Shown here: in pieces, positions 33,675-46,075 of the stretch
How positions within the stretch are numbered: the stretch's first letter is position 1
Layout of the letters: the number at the start of each line of letters is the position of its first letter
Assembly (NCBI RefSeq): GCF_902806685.2
Contig: NC_048543.1
Span: 5,560,106 to 5,624,105, forward strand
Source: Maniola hyperantus
Lineage: Eukaryota; Arthropoda; Insecta; Lepidoptera; Nymphalidae
DNA length: 64,000 nt
Direction of reading: 5' to 3'
The notes under the pieces: generated by a model
Databases searched by the model: none
What the model was told of the DNA's origin: nothing
Seen by the model: only the letters and a program-made list of their open reading frames with translations
Program-made: the position numbers and the translations under genes

Positions 33675-34045
33675 GTACGTGATTTTGCCTGCCTCTGCCT
33701 GAACCGCCTCCTGAACCAGACTGCTGATGACGAGGTCCTGGGTTCGATTCCCGGGTCGGGCCAAAAAAATAGGTATCAGATTTTTCTCTTAAGAAATTGT
33801 CTGTATCTGCTTACTAACCTGGAGTTAGGAATTTCGCGGTGTGACCTCCGTGCTACAGAGAGTACGCAAAGCCGTCGGTCCTGCGCCCGATCTCTCTCCG
33901 GTCGTGTCGGATTTCTATGGCTATACGAGTGAGGGAATAGAGAGTGCACCTGTATTTGCGCACACACTTGTGCACTAAAATATTTACCGCGCAGTTGCCT
34001 AATCTTTATAATTGAAATTCGGTCGGGAGGACATTACGTGATTTA
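33675..34045 (+). mobile_element. tRNA-derived SINE (family B)
   Basis: The head region contains GACGAGGTCCTGGGTTCGATTCCCGGGTCGGGCC, summarised by the B box GGTTCGATTCC (33729-33762). The body has CTGGAGTTAGGAATTTCG, GCCGTCGGTCCTGCGCC and the end CGGTCGGGAGGACATTA. I recognise this as a frequent lepidopteran SINE; the 63-codon minus-strand frame across it is not a gene. Confidence 0.75.
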
Positions 34046-34139
34046 TATGAAAATTTTCTATAAGCCACGTTGTTTATATTTTGTGATCTAGCCACATGGT
34101 TTATAATTGAGCAGTAAAATAATACATACATATTAAATA

Positions 34140-34325
34140 CTAGCTTATGCTCGCGACTTCGTCCGCGTGGACTACACAAATTTCAAACCCCTATTTTACC
34201 CCCTTAGGGATTAAATTTTCAAAAATCCTTTCTTAGCGGATGTCTACATCATAATTGCTGTGTAGATTGAGTTGTACGTTGATAGATCAGTCAGTCAGTC
34301 ATTCAGTCAGTCAGCTTTTCCTTTG
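34140..34325 (+). repeat. SINE/LINE-tail repeat (CGACTTCGTCCGCGTGGA, CAAACCCCTATTTT form)
   Basis: Starts CTAGCTTATGCTCGCGACTT, has CAAAAATCCTTTCTTAGCGG and ends with a (CAGT)n run before CTTTTCCTTTG. Same form as at 50462, 53218 and 58150. Confidence 0.65.
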
Positions 34326-34836
34326 ATATAAGTATACTTAGATTATGCGTATGATTTAGTGACACTGACAACATTAGTAGAAATTGTAATAAAAAATCTT
34401 TAAAAATTTGGCAATCGATTTTTATAATCACACGCGTTGATGTCTTTTATATGCAAGAAAATTTTAAGGATTTTTTAATAATTCAAGTTTTATTTTAGTT
34501 ACCGTAACGATGTACCTGAGTACTTACTTACTTATTTTAGATTCTACGTTGATAAGTAAAAGACTTTTCATTAATTTAACTTTTAGTCTTAAAATAATAT
34601 ATCAATATTTATCGCGGCTCCCTGAACCATCGCAACGGTCTACGATTTTTATGGACTGCAATGCGACTCGCGTGTTACCTTTTGCACACTGGTGTGCACT
34701 ATTCAACAACAATTGTACAAAGTTAAACTAGATTTAATAGGATGTAGAAATTAGGATACGCAAATGCATGGTAATGTACAGACAATAGGTGCATAAGATA
34801 TTAAGATATAAAAGTACCTATTGAGGTTTATATAGG

Positions 34837-35025
34837 TACAGTAGCCGGCAAGAAATATTGTACATCGACCTTTAGAATGAGATTTCGGCTTTGTAGAGCG
34901 TTGTCTCTGTCACTCATACCTATGTGACATATTGTCGATCTCAACGACAGAGACAACGGTCTACGAAACGGCTTCTCTCTCTCTTTTTAAAGGCCGATGT
35001 ACAATATTTCCTGTCGGGTACTGTA
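34837..35025. mobile_element. MITE, TACAGTACGCGGC family, copy 3
   Basis: Starts TACAGTAGCCGGCAAG and ends CTGTCGGGTACTGTA; arms stay complementary through ATTGTACATCGACCTTTA and GAGCGTTGTCTCTGTC. The most symmetrical copy in the window. Confidence 0.8.
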
Positions 35026-37017
35026 ACCTAGTCGATAGCGAAGATAAATCAACGTTATGATGCAAAGACCTCTAGACTGTACTAGGTCGTACTAGGCCTA
35101 AGCACGAAAATCAATTTTAAAGTATTGCTTCATGTACCTACTTACTAATTTGAAACTGAAACAATTCAACTGGGAATCGAACTCGGGTCCTCCTACTTGC
35201 AAGGCGATTATATGCGCATTGTGCAACGCAGATGTTCGTCGTTCAAAAATACTACAACCTAACCTACTGCCTATTTACCTACTATATTATTTCGACCGTA
35301 TTGAAACATGTACCTACCTGCATTTCTGCATATATCTGCATTCTGAACTAAGTACCTACCTAATAGTATTTTAAGTTATACCTACCTACGAGTATTTTGC
35401 ATAAGTAGGTACATTAATTCAAATTAAGTAGTCTTATCAGAATATATTGAATCTAATAAATTAATAAAATAACAGTGTATTTTAGTTTTCGCATAAATTA
35501 CGAGTTCGATCAACTATGTAAATGTGTTTATATTGTTGAGAGCAAAAAAAGATTCAGTACGCGCTACTGGCTATTTCATAAATACCTATATGGATGGAAA
35601 GTCCTTTAGATGTTTATATTTCAGTTTTTAGGTTTTGTACAAAATACATAAATAACTAAATATACCTACCTACTTATTTTTTAATGAATCATTAAGTAAC
35701 ACTGGTTTTTTTATTACACTTTAGGACATTAGACTTTTTATCCCGAAAAATTGAAGTTCCCAAGGGATTTTGGAAAACCTAAATCCACGCGGATGAAGTC
35801 GCGAGCATCATCTAGTATAATATTTATACGGGTATGGGTATGACAGTAAATTCTTAGATTTGCATAATTAGAACAAACTAAAGTTAAGGTTCCGTTAACA
35901 ACGAATTAACTTTCTGGGCCAAAGGTTAATTCCTTCTTGTACCGAATACCAACTTGTATTGTAACTACTTACCTATTCCACGTTAGTAACAAAGGCCTTG
36001 ACTGAAATATTATTGTAGGTAGTTGGGAATTAAGTAATTGCATTTACTCAGCTCTTATCTGAAAAATGAAAATGAAAAATATACATTTAATAAAACAGTT
36101 TTGTCAATTTTACATAACTAACTTCTAACTAACTGCTAGTAAGTTTCAAGTTTCCAAGAAAATTCCATAGAGCGTTTGTTATTTTAGGTCAATCTTCCAA
36201 ACTGGGCCCTGTATGAAAAGCTATGCTCCGGGCTTTTCTCGGTGCCTCAGAGAGTACGGTTCCTGATATTATCACTAACATCAACACAACACTAACTCGT
36301 CGTTGCATGGTCGTTACAAGTGAAATTTTCTCTTATTACACAAATTGGTTTTTTTTTCAACGCTAAGGAGAATTTTGTGAAATAGATTTTCCTCCGTAGC
36401 TATCGAGATTCAAGTAGACCAACATTTTTATATCAGAGAAATGTAGGTACCCAACATTGCATAATACCCGCATTCGTAAAAGTAAGTTTATTCAGAGAGG
36501 GGTGAGAACATGTCGGAAGTGCTGTAGTTGGATGGACGTCACGCTTTTAGGGTGGAAAGGTGCCACTCCCGACTCGCTCAAATATTTGTGTGGATCCAAG
36601 TAGGTCAAACCTGTAGCTGTACTTATACAATATGTAGTAGCTATATCAGCTTCATGTATTCTCACGATATTAGCTAACCAAACTTTGATGGGATTATGGA
36701 CATTGATCTTAATCAATACGTAGATGAAGTAGGCAATAAATATGTATACAGGTTGAGTAATACAACGTACATATCTGTCGTAAAAAAGTAGTTGGTAGGT
36801 AGGTAGTTATACGTAGGTATATTTTAGTTGAAGTGTTCAGTTTCAACTGTAATGCCTCCATCAACGTATTTGCATTCATTAAAATTTTAGGAGCTTGTTA
36901 CATGGTAAATTCATATCGAGTGTATGTGTAAATGAGTCTGTAGGTCGGCTTTTCCGAGTGGTAAGCTGAGATCGCGCTTGCGCGGGCGGTCGCGGGAGGG
37001 CGCTGGCGTCGCCTCAG

Positions 37018-37343
37018 GCAGTTCTGTGCGCGTCGCCGTGCTCGACTTACCTGTCTCTCGCTACTCGACCCCTTGATGCAGTGAATCGAACGATCTGAAT
37101 TAAATACACCGCACAGCAATGATTTCGATACCCTCGTCCTAATCCAAGTGTTTCCATAGTTGTTTAAGTGATGACTCCGAGGTAAACGTGGATAATCTGC
37201 GCGCGGTGGTAAACAACCGGTTGGGATAGGGAGGCTGCGTCTGCCTCGCGCCCGGCTGTAGTGGAATGCGGCAATTTTAACTACTGCGGACCTCGGGACC
37301 CATATACGAATTGGGATTGATCGACTACGTTCTACAAAATAAG
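37018..37343 (+). promoter_or_regulatory. Probable promoter and non-coding first exon of an unseen gene
   Basis: A GC-rich island (about 36955-37340) in AT-rich surroundings contains an initiator-like GGCAGTTCTGTGCG near 37020. It ends in a perfect donor AAG|GTAAGT at 37343/37344. Four short ATG frames stop quickly (for example ATGATTTCGATACCC...TAA and ATGACTCCGAGGTAA), as in long 5' UTRs of regulated genes. No coding exon was found downstream, so the gene would start with an intron longer than 26 kb. The minus strand is also open here for 151 codons, which I take as chance. No RNA evidence is available. Confidence 0.4.
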
Positions 37344-38538
37344 GTAAGTTCATAGTTTCGGTGCATGGTTGATGCTAGATACTTACAAAGGGTAGGTATC
37401 AACCTATATATTCTAATCGTAGGGTTTTTAGTTTTAGAAATGAAATGAGTAGGTACCTACCTACCTACGTTAAGTACTAAGTAGGCTATTATGTAGTACA
37501 TACAAATACTTCGATTGTTTATTTGTATTAAAAATAGAAGGATCTATTTCAAGTACTTAGGTAATTAAGTAGGTGGGATATTCTATCATAAAAATTATTT
37601 TGTGAATTTTGATGCACGCTAACACAAGTGTATGAAAATACTCGTTAAATGAACCGTTTTTTTTCTTTTAGTTATTATCTTTCTGGTTTACAAAAAAAAA
37701 ACGTAAAGTTAATTTATCGCAAGGTCAGTAGTTACGTTTAATATTACTGTATTAATTAATAAAATCATTTAGGTACTCGTACCTATATCCGGCAAAATAG
37801 TTTTTAATACGCAATGCTTATTATACTTCATTACTTACTACGAGAGAGATGAATGTAGGAGATTAAAAAAGCAAGATATGAAATATGTTCAATGATACAT
37901 AATTTTTATAAGAAATAGATAGGTACAAAGATGCATAAAAATTTGACCATTAATACAGAATATCGTTAATAAGTCGTACCTATACTACCTACATAGGTAC
38001 TTAGGTAACGGAATGATTTTTCAGCCAGCATATTTTCCCACGGTCATTGTGTTCGCCATCGCTTCATTATGTCACACTTGGTTGACTTGCAGTAGGTAGG
38101 TACAGTGAAATCGATCTCAATGGTCGTGGCTAATTTAATAAAACGCCAATTTTAAATCCAAGAATCTGACTTTTGTTTCACCATTCGGGCATTTCACTTT
38201 ACTTGAGCCAAGGAGTTAGCATTACTTGACGAAATAAGTTAAAGTGTTACTTCATAGTAATTTCGTGTCAATCATTCTAAACTGAGCCCAGTTTTAATAA
38301 TATGTTATTAACGGTTGATTACAAATAAAATTAATGACTGATAGACATACATACACCTATCTACACGTAACTTTATAATTTAGGTACGTAACAACAACGT
38401 AGATATCACGTACCTACAATTGTAGGTAATTTTAATGTTACGTCAAAGTTATGATTAAACAAAATTTAAAAATGATTTTTTTAAATAATGAGTGGGTAAG
38501 TACCTAACTACGAAAATTTAGACGGGCACACTTGCGCA

Positions 38539-38900
38539 TCTATACTAATAAATAAAATTTAAGTGTCTGTCTGTAATTTCGAAATAACTACCACATATTA
38601 AGCTCATTTAAAAACGTTTGATTCAGTTATGGTACACCATGGCAAACGTTTTAAAAAATTTTGTCTGTCTGTCTGCCGGGCTGAACAGCTGAACTGATTT
38701 TGACGAGACTTTCACAGACAAGTAGAGGATTAACAAGGAGTAACATAGGCAATTTATTAACCGACTTTAATAAAAATGAGGACTTGTGTTTTTCTACCTA
38801 TGTAGGTACACCGAAATCTCCGAGATTTTCGAACCGACTGTCCAATAAAAATTTTGGATTCCAACTCCTCAATCATGTTGCTGTACAGGAGATGACCACA
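38539..38900 (+). repeat. Interspersed repeat, copy 1 (pair with 41471)
   Basis: Shares with 41471-41890 the order ACTAATAAATAAAATT, TGTCTGTCTGT, GACTTTCACAGACAAGTAGAG, CCGAAATCTCCGAG and TTTTGGATTCCAACTCCTCA. Likely a SINE or LINE tail; class unknown. Confidence 0.6.
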
Positions 38901-39967
38901 AAAACTGATGGGATTTAGAAACTGTCGATTATAAATTGATATTGGAGGCCCCTACCAAGTAAAGACTTTTTGAACTCGAGGACCCAACTCCTCAGCCCTG
39001 ATGCTGTAAGGAATTGCAATCCCATATCATGGTGATGCAAAATTTAATACTGAGATACCTGCATGGCATCCCGGCGAACGGGCTAATACGGATAGGCTTC
39101 TTTTTGTCCTGGAAAATCAAAAGTTCCCACGGGATTTTTAAAACCCAAATCCACGCGGCCGGAGCCGCGGGCATCTTACTTTATAATATTATCAGGTAGG
39201 GATTCATTTAGAAACGAAAAATATAAAAGCTGAGGAAAAAGAGGTGGACTCTTTTTTCAACAAGTAGATAGGTAGGTGCATAGATAATAATAATAAGTAT
39301 TCCATCGAAAATGTAAGAGCAAAACTGATTAAGTAAGATAAATCATTTTCTTTTCGAGCACAGCCTTTGCCGAGAATCTATTCAGCACTCTCAATTTCTC
39401 ACGGCAGCATCCCTCGCGAGCAAAAATACGGAATAGGTATGCATTGTTATTTTGTTTCGCTCATTCCCTTCATTCGAGTTTTTGCTAGCAGGTTTGCAGT
39501 GTGATCAATACCTTTCTGCTGCTTTGATTTATTGCTTTTATTCAACTTAGGGTTGTCCTTTTTAAAGTCGTCGTAAGTTACTTATTTTGAAATGTTTATA
39601 TGGGTGGCCACGGTGGCCATAATGTATAATGAATCAAAATAGGTGGGGTTGGTAGAACATCGTATTGAATTTCCATTTATTTTTAAGAAATCAATGCAAG
39701 GACTTGAAACTTGCAACTGCACTTGACACTTCTAAATTATGTGCAAGTACTACCTAAAATACTCTACCTACGTTCGAACTAAAAAAAACCGGTCAAGTGC
39801 GAGTCAGAATCAGACACGAAGGATTCCGTACCGTCGCTACAAGAAGCAACGCTTTTTTTTTTCATGGCGTTTCTTAGTATTTTTTGTTATAGCGGCATTA
39901 GAAATACACATTCTGTTAAAATTGGAACCTTATAAATGCGAAAAAAATTCAGCCATGTTGCGAAATC

Positions 39968-40130
39968 TGTACGCGACAAGTGAAGGTTGGCAATCGGAGA
40001 GAGAATGCCCCGCACACCCGCACAGCCCCCGCGCTAACTCGGTGCGGGCGAGCGCAGCTGATGTGCGGGTGTGCGGGGTGTCCCCCTGCCTCGTACCCCG
40101 ATTGACATTAAACCTGTCGCGAACTATAGC
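39968..40130. mobile_element. GC-rich palindromic MITE, TATAGTACGCGACAGGT family, copy 4
   Basis: Starts TACGCGACAAGTG, has CACACCCGCACAGCCCCCGCG and its inverted GTGCGGGTGTGCGGGG, and ends AACCTGTCGCGAACTATAG. Explains the open frame seen across it. Confidence 0.75.
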
Positions 40131-40759
40131 TACAATATTTTAATTCAAACTACAAATAACAATATTTACGACTCAATACGTTATTTTTAATATATTTTTA
40201 ATGGATTTTGTAGGATTTATAACAAAAAGAAGGTTACTTATAAAGCACAGTTAGGTACCTACATCCACATCTTGAAACTTCACAAGAAGAAGCCTTCTAA
40301 ATCTAGATCTAGTCTAACTAGCTCTAGGTTCTAGTTATAAAATTTGATATTCACATCCCCTTTACCGTACAACCTGCTTTACGGCATTTCTTATTCAAGT
40401 TAGGTAGGTAAGTAGTTACATCTCTCTCTCGAAAAGAAATATTATATTCAGACGGTACGAGAGCATCTTATATACTTATAAAATAGTACGTACCTACAGT
40501 ATCTTGTTTTCCATCTTGGTAATTTTCCTGATCGTTTTTCTGATCTATTTACATCCATATTCCATGCACTAACATCTTTTAAAGATCAATTACTAGCAAA
40601 CTTTAACTGACCCTACCTGCCTAATAACGATTTTATAGATAACCTACATTTTAAAACTCCTATATCCTACGTTGATTTAACAGTTAGACTATTTTTTTAC
40701 ATGTAAACATATCTACAAAGTAGGTATCTATGTAGGCATCTATTTAACTGAATTTTTGA

Positions 40760-41092
40760 ATATTTATTTAGACTCCCAAGACCGGGAGCCGCAGCAGAAA
40801 CAGCTGAAAACGGCAAGTGGCGCAAGTATGCCTCTCTTATAGAGAGTTACATTTTTGTGCCGTTTGCCGTGGAGACCCTGGGGCCATGGAGTCTTAGTGC
40901 TAAAATTTTTTACGAGACATTTCACCGCGATTAATAGCCTCAACTGGTGACAGAAGGGCTGGCTCATTTTTTGCGCAGCGGATCAGCCTGGCTGTCCAGC
41001 GCGGAAATGCAGCCAGTATTCTTGGCACCATTCCACGCGGTCATGATTTATATAGTAATTAGATAAGGCTAGCTTTAAGTTTTATTGTTTTA
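40760..41092 (+). mobile_element. LINE family L, 3' end with UTR
   Basis: Begins in the coding end (GACCGGGAGCCGCAGCAGAA, CGTTTGCCGTGGAGACCCTG) and runs through GCAGCCAGTATTCTTGGCACC to the tail AGTAATTAGATAAGGCTAGC. Stops and frameshifts make it dead. Confidence 0.75.
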
Positions 41093-41470
41093 GACGTTTT
41101 GTCACCTATATCACAGAATATAATTATAATAGTTCTAGCTTCTGCTCGCGGCTTCGCCCGCGTGGCCTACAAGAAAAATTTTTTTTTCAGAAACAAATAT
41201 TATAACATCAGGACGCGCACCCTGCACCAGCACCGAAAAACACATATTATGAACCTTCCAACCCCCATTTCATTCCTTTAGTGTATTTAGTGTATTTGTA
41301 CATTTGTCAATAGTCACAACAGACAAGACTCACTGAAAATGATTAAGATTCACAATAATATAAAGTCACTCTTGTAAATTATTTTAGTAATTTAGAATTC
41401 GGTACACAAATATATCTCTTCTATGTAGCAATTTTCTCGCCATATCATTCTGAGAGTTGTGCCTTTCCAC

Positions 41471-41890
41471 CTACACTAATAAATAAAATTGAAGTGTATG
41501 TCTGTTATTTTAAAATAACTACCTCATATTAAGTTCATATGGTTATTTGAACTGTAGGTACCATAACTGAATCACACGCATTTAAAATTTTTGTCTGTCT
41601 GTCTGTTTGAACGGGCTAATCTTCGGAACGGCTGAACCTATTTTGACGGGACTTTCACATACAAGTAGAGAATTAACCAAGGAGTGGCATAGGCTACTTT
41701 TTTAACTGAATTTAAAAAAGAAGGAGTCGTGTTTGTCTACCTATACACACCGAAATCTCCGAGGTTTCTAAACCGATTTGCGTAATTTATTTTTTAATCG
41801 ATAGAGAAACTTTGCGACTTTGTTCCATTAAAACATTGGATTCCAACTCCTCAGTCCTAGTGCTGTATGGAATTGCTTTCCTTGGTGATT
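41471..41890 (+). repeat. Interspersed repeat, copy 2 (pair with 38539)
   Basis: Collinear with 38539-38900 (see there), a little longer at the right end. The 81-codon frame at 41812-42057 begins in it and has no recognisable product. Confidence 0.6.
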
Positions 41891-42704
41891 TAAAAACAGA
41901 CCTACTAGAAAAAGGAACGCCTAAACGCCTTCGACGCGATGCATGCCGCCGCGCTGGCTTCTATATTATCCTACTAACATTCCTATTTGCACTGGGTTTT
42001 GAAATCGGTATGTTACTTGCCAGCGGGAGAGGACTTTTTCAACTATTTGAATCGTAATATCACAGAACAGAAACGGTGACTCTTAGGAGAATAAATGTAA
42101 CGACAATTTTTATAGATAATTGCATGATAGGTAGGTATACAGCGTTGTTCAACATATTTTTATGATAAAACTTACCGTTTGGCTGAAAACGCAAAAACCC
42201 CATATTTGTGAACTTTGACCTTGAATATCGGATCGAAATGTCGGATCGATGGGGATTTTTCACATTTCATTTATAATGATGTACCAAACATTCGTACAAA
42301 TTTTCAGCTCTATGCGAGTTGTAACCTTAACCCTATTTTTTGAGCTAAATTGACTGGACTATAAGTTAAGGATTTTTTTTAATAATCTTTACAAAACTTC
42401 TAACTAGGTTTTGATCCCTGCTATCCGTCGGTCTAGAAATCTCGCAGTGAAAATCATAATAACTACCTACCCTCCTAATGCAGTTGAGAACTTCCTTTTT
42501 TCAAGTTGGTTGAAAAGAAAGCCGGTGCACGGAAAAACGCTTTCATTTTGACGTGCATGCAATTTGTACGGCAGGTAGGTAGGTAGGGTTACATGTAGAC
42601 TTTAGAGATGTAAACCGTAAGCGGCAGAGCAATTCCTATTATTGCCGCACTACGGCTGAGAGGGTTGCCAGATACAGGCTTATTATTTTCAGGACATTTA
42701 AAAA

Positions 42705-43125
42705 AAATCAAATACGTAAGTTAGCCATCATTGACATTCTCGCACTCATTGAGGCGGCAGGGATTAGTCGAGATGATGGCAAGAGACCTGATGGATTGAC
42801 ACTGGTTCCCTGGGAACGGGGACGGGCGCTAATGTGGGACGCACCTTACGTTAACATATTGGCCCCGTGTCATATCAGGGAGACAGCATCAAGACCGGGA
42901 GCCGCAGCAGAAATGCCTGAAAACGGAATGGCGCGAGTATGCCTCGCTTATCGAGAATTGCATTTTTTATTCCGTTTGCCGTGGAGACCCTGGGGCCATA
43001 GAGTCTTAGTGCAAAAAAAAATACCAGACATTTCACCGCGATTAATAGCTTCATACGGTGACAGAAGGGCTGCCTCATTTTTTGCGCAACGGCCTGGCTG
43101 GCTATCGAAACGTTATTGAAATTAA
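42705..43125 (+). mobile_element. LINE family L, longest coding remnant
   Basis: The plus strand reads DDGKRPDGLTLVPWERGR, then LMWDAPYVNILAPCHI and RLPWRPWGH, the C-terminal region of a widespread invertebrate non-LTR retrotransposon. Overlaps in sequence with 40760-41092. Frameshifted and 5'-truncated. Confidence 0.8.
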
Positions 43126-44333
43126 TTATTTATTCAACTTGAAATTAAAATGTCGAGGGGCGACGATGATGGCATGGCAGCAGTAATTTAATTCTGGAAA
43201 CTATTAATGCTCAAAGTGTAATAAACTATTTGCTCCCAGAAACTTCTAAAGACAGATAAGTAGGTACCTATTTAAGCATACGAAGATTTTGATTTTATTG
43301 TCTCGCGAGTTGTGAGAAGTAGACTATTGAACTTGGGGGTAATACTGTCAGTCTTGGGCACCCCTAAACCCCGCACTTCTCTCAGGATTCTAGATGCAAT
43401 ACCCTCGCTACGCCAAGCAGTTACTCTTAAATCCCTCGTTACGCTTGGGATTTATCCCGGCGCCCGTGACCTAAAATATTCATGCAATTTTTTTTAAATA
43501 CCTATGTCGCATGAGTATTGGAGCTCGCCGTGCTTCGTGCTTGTGCGCTACTTTCCCGAAATTAGGCTAAAGAAACTAAGTAATTGGATTCCGGAACAGG
43601 CAACAGTAAAAGCTGTGGTAAAAGTCTGATTGCTGGACTATCATGATAATTCTTAACTTTCCCGGATTTGCCGGACATAATATGGCAACCCTAACGAGTG
43701 TATACCTACAATCGTTAGGGTTAACATACGTATTACTTTTCAAAGAAGGTGGTAATATTTTTACTCTCATTTTGTTGCGTACCAAAACAACCCATCGATA
43801 TCGATTACCTGGTATGTGATGTCACCTCACTAGAAAATTGTCTCTGTCTGCTTTGTAGTCAAGGCCTTTAAAATACACGTTTGCAAAGAAGCTTTTGGTT
43901 AAAGTCAAAAGGAAAAGTCGTTGTAACGGTGTTGTAACGACGTTTCACTTTTAAAAAAATGCTACCGTTACGGATTATTAGATACCTATCTGTATAGCTA
44001 CCAAAAAACGCATTCCCAAGGGAAGAAATTCAATTGACGGGTGAGATTAAGGCGTGTTTGCCGAAGATATTTACCGGATCTTCTGGTTTCAAGCCAGCTA
44101 TTCATAAACGGTATACAAATATAAGATGGGTGGATTACAAAAAGTCGACAACTTCAAAATTGTTGCGTAAATATTTTAAGAATCCATCAGTGATCTGTGA
44201 ATGGAGTCGAAACTTTTAGAGTAGATGTTACGGAACAAGTTTCTGGGTAACGTGTCCGTAAAAAAAGCGGACAAATAAAGGATGTGGTAGAAACCTGTTA
44301 TTTGCTTAAATATTTCATAGAAAGTATGAAAGA

Positions 44334-44637
44334 AAGCTGTGATAGCCTAGTGGTTAGGAGGTCCGCCTTCTAATCGGAGGTCGAGGGTTCGATCACGCAC
44401 CTCTAACTTTTCGGAGTTATGTGTGTTTTGAGTAATTAAATATCACTTGCTTTAGCGGTAAAGAAAAACCTCGCGAAGAAACCTGCATGCCTGAGAGTTC
44501 TCCATAATGTTCTCAAATTAGGTGTGTGAAGTCTACCAATCCGCATATGTCCAGCGTGGTAGACTATGGCCAAACCCTTCTCACTCTCGAGACCCGTGGC
44601 TCTGCAGTGAGCCGGCGATGGGTTGATCACGATGATG
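44334..44637 (+). mobile_element. tRNA-derived SINE (family A) with target duplication
   Basis: Head AAGCTGTGATAGCCTAGTGG, B box GGTTCGATC, full family body and a (GATGAT) tail. ATGAAAGA lies on both sides (44326-44333 and 44638-44645). Confidence 0.85.
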
Positions 44638-45335
44638 ATGAAAGATTATAAGAGCAATTTTTAACTATGTATGTAATCGAACTTAAATTTTTGGAGACCC
44701 CCACTTTTTTGAATGTGACATCCATCAGATTGATTTTGTTCCTTTGCCGTAGTCGGGTAAAAAGTTACGTTATTATACGGTATTTGATGTGAGAGATATA
44801 ATATTAAGCAAAATACCTATTATTTCTAGTTTTAGTAATCTATCCTAATTAGATGTCCCAAAAAATAAAATAAAATGATAAAGGTAAAGCGAAAATTGTT
44901 CGGTTCTACGTTACTCTCATCACTTGGGTCGCTCGGAGGTAAAAGCGTTTACGGCGCGCATAAAAAAACTTATGGCGTAGCGTCCCTCGCCGCGCCTTGC
45001 TATCTAAAGGCTGCTCACAAACTCATTTGTGTAAGAGATGGTGAGGCATAGACGTTGTACGGAACAAGAGACGCCATTTGTAGGCGTCAAGTGTTTACAG
45101 AAGAGTGCCGGCGCGGCATCGCTAATGAGCAGAGAATCGGTGAAAGCGGGAATCTGCGCCTCTGTACCATACACTGCAAACGTAAATTACGTCGTGTACT
45201 TTCCTACGCATTGTGTTGGATACTAAAAAGTGCGCCAAATCACACGCCGAGCGTTTATTCCGCGATACGATTGTCGTGGAAACGGCGTTATGAAATGTTA
45301 TTTCTTGCTATTGTCGTACATTTATTTTTAAAACT

Positions 45336-45626
45336 GTACCCGTAGTACAAGATTTTACGTCTCACCAAACGAAACCAAATTCGAGAGTCGAAATATTTCC
45401 GCGTTACAGTAAAATGGACCTAAACAGCCTTGAATTGAAGTCAAATATTTAATGCCACTGATTTTAATTTCGCAACGTTTCCGCTTGGAGCGCTGGCTGT
45501 AGAAGTGTAGACAAACTTGAGCTTTAAAACAAGGCATTTAAGATCCAGTTTACTGTAACGCGGAAGTATTTCGACTCTCGAATTTGGTTTGGTTTGGTGA
45601 GACGTAAAATCTTGTACTACGGGTAC
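45336..45626. mobile_element. MITE with GTACCCGTAGTACAAG ends
   Basis: About 85-bp inverted arms: GTACCCGTAGTACAAGATT at the left and its complement ending CTTGTACTACGGGTAC at the right, with complementary GTTACAGTAAA / TTTACTGTAAC inside. No coding capacity. Confidence 0.85.
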
Positions 45627-45679
45627 TGTATACATACAAGTATAGCATAAAAAAGCGGTGATTGCGGATAAAAACAACT

Positions 45680-45832
45680 ATGACAGGGAGTAAAAACAAT
45701 CGGAGTGGGGACGCCCGGCACACCCGCACAGCCCCCGCGCTAACCAGGTGCGGGATAGCAGCCGTGCGGGTGTGCGGGGCGTAACCGCGCCTCATATCCC
45801 AATCGCCATTTCGACTTGTCGCATACTATAGG
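45680..45832. mobile_element. GC-rich palindromic MITE, TATAGTACGCGACAGGT family, copy 5
   Basis: Left end decayed; CACCCGCACAGCCCCCGCG inside and ACTTGTCGCATACTATAG at the right end. Lies right after the MITE at 45336 and before a SINE piece. Confidence 0.7.
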
Positions 45833-45837
45833 TTAAG

Positions 45838-46075
45838 ACATCACTCGCCGGACTCCTATTCCTGGGGTCCGGGTATCGATCCCTGGCACTCATATGTAGT
45901 ATAACTTCATTTGCTTTAACGGTGAAGGAAAACATCGTGAGGAAGCTTCTGAGAGTTCTTCATAATGTTCTCAAAGATGCGTATCTATAGTTTGCTAATC
46001 CGCACTTGGCCAGCGAGTACTGGTCTATGGTCCCTTATTATTTTCAGAGGAGACCCGTACTCAGTAGGGGGCCGG
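45838..46075 (+). mobile_element. tRNA-derived SINE (family A), truncated
   Basis: CGGGTATCGATCCCTGGCAC corresponds to the B box region; CGGTGAAGGAAAACATCGTG and GTTCTTCATAATGTTCTC follow the family body. The head is damaged. Confidence 0.65.

Noticed and set aside
36898..37353. Minus-strand open frame of 151 codons
   Set aside because: Arg- and Ser-rich without any recognisable domain, and it crosses the likely plus-strand first exon and its donor. GC-rich sequence has few stops by chance.
37481..37500. Telomere-like repeats (several short TAGG / CCTA runs in the window)
   Set aside because: Insect telomeres are TTAGG; these are short TAGG or TACC microsatellites spread through the window, with no long array.
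39739..40143. Plus-strand open frame of 134 codons
   Set aside because: It runs through two repeats (the GTGCGAGTC repeat and a GC-rich MITE), so it is not a gene.
45038..45345. Two overlapping plus-strand frames of 62 and 96 codons
   Set aside because: No known domain, no splice context, no typical coding bias; the surrounding GC rise is modest. Left as unexplained sequence.
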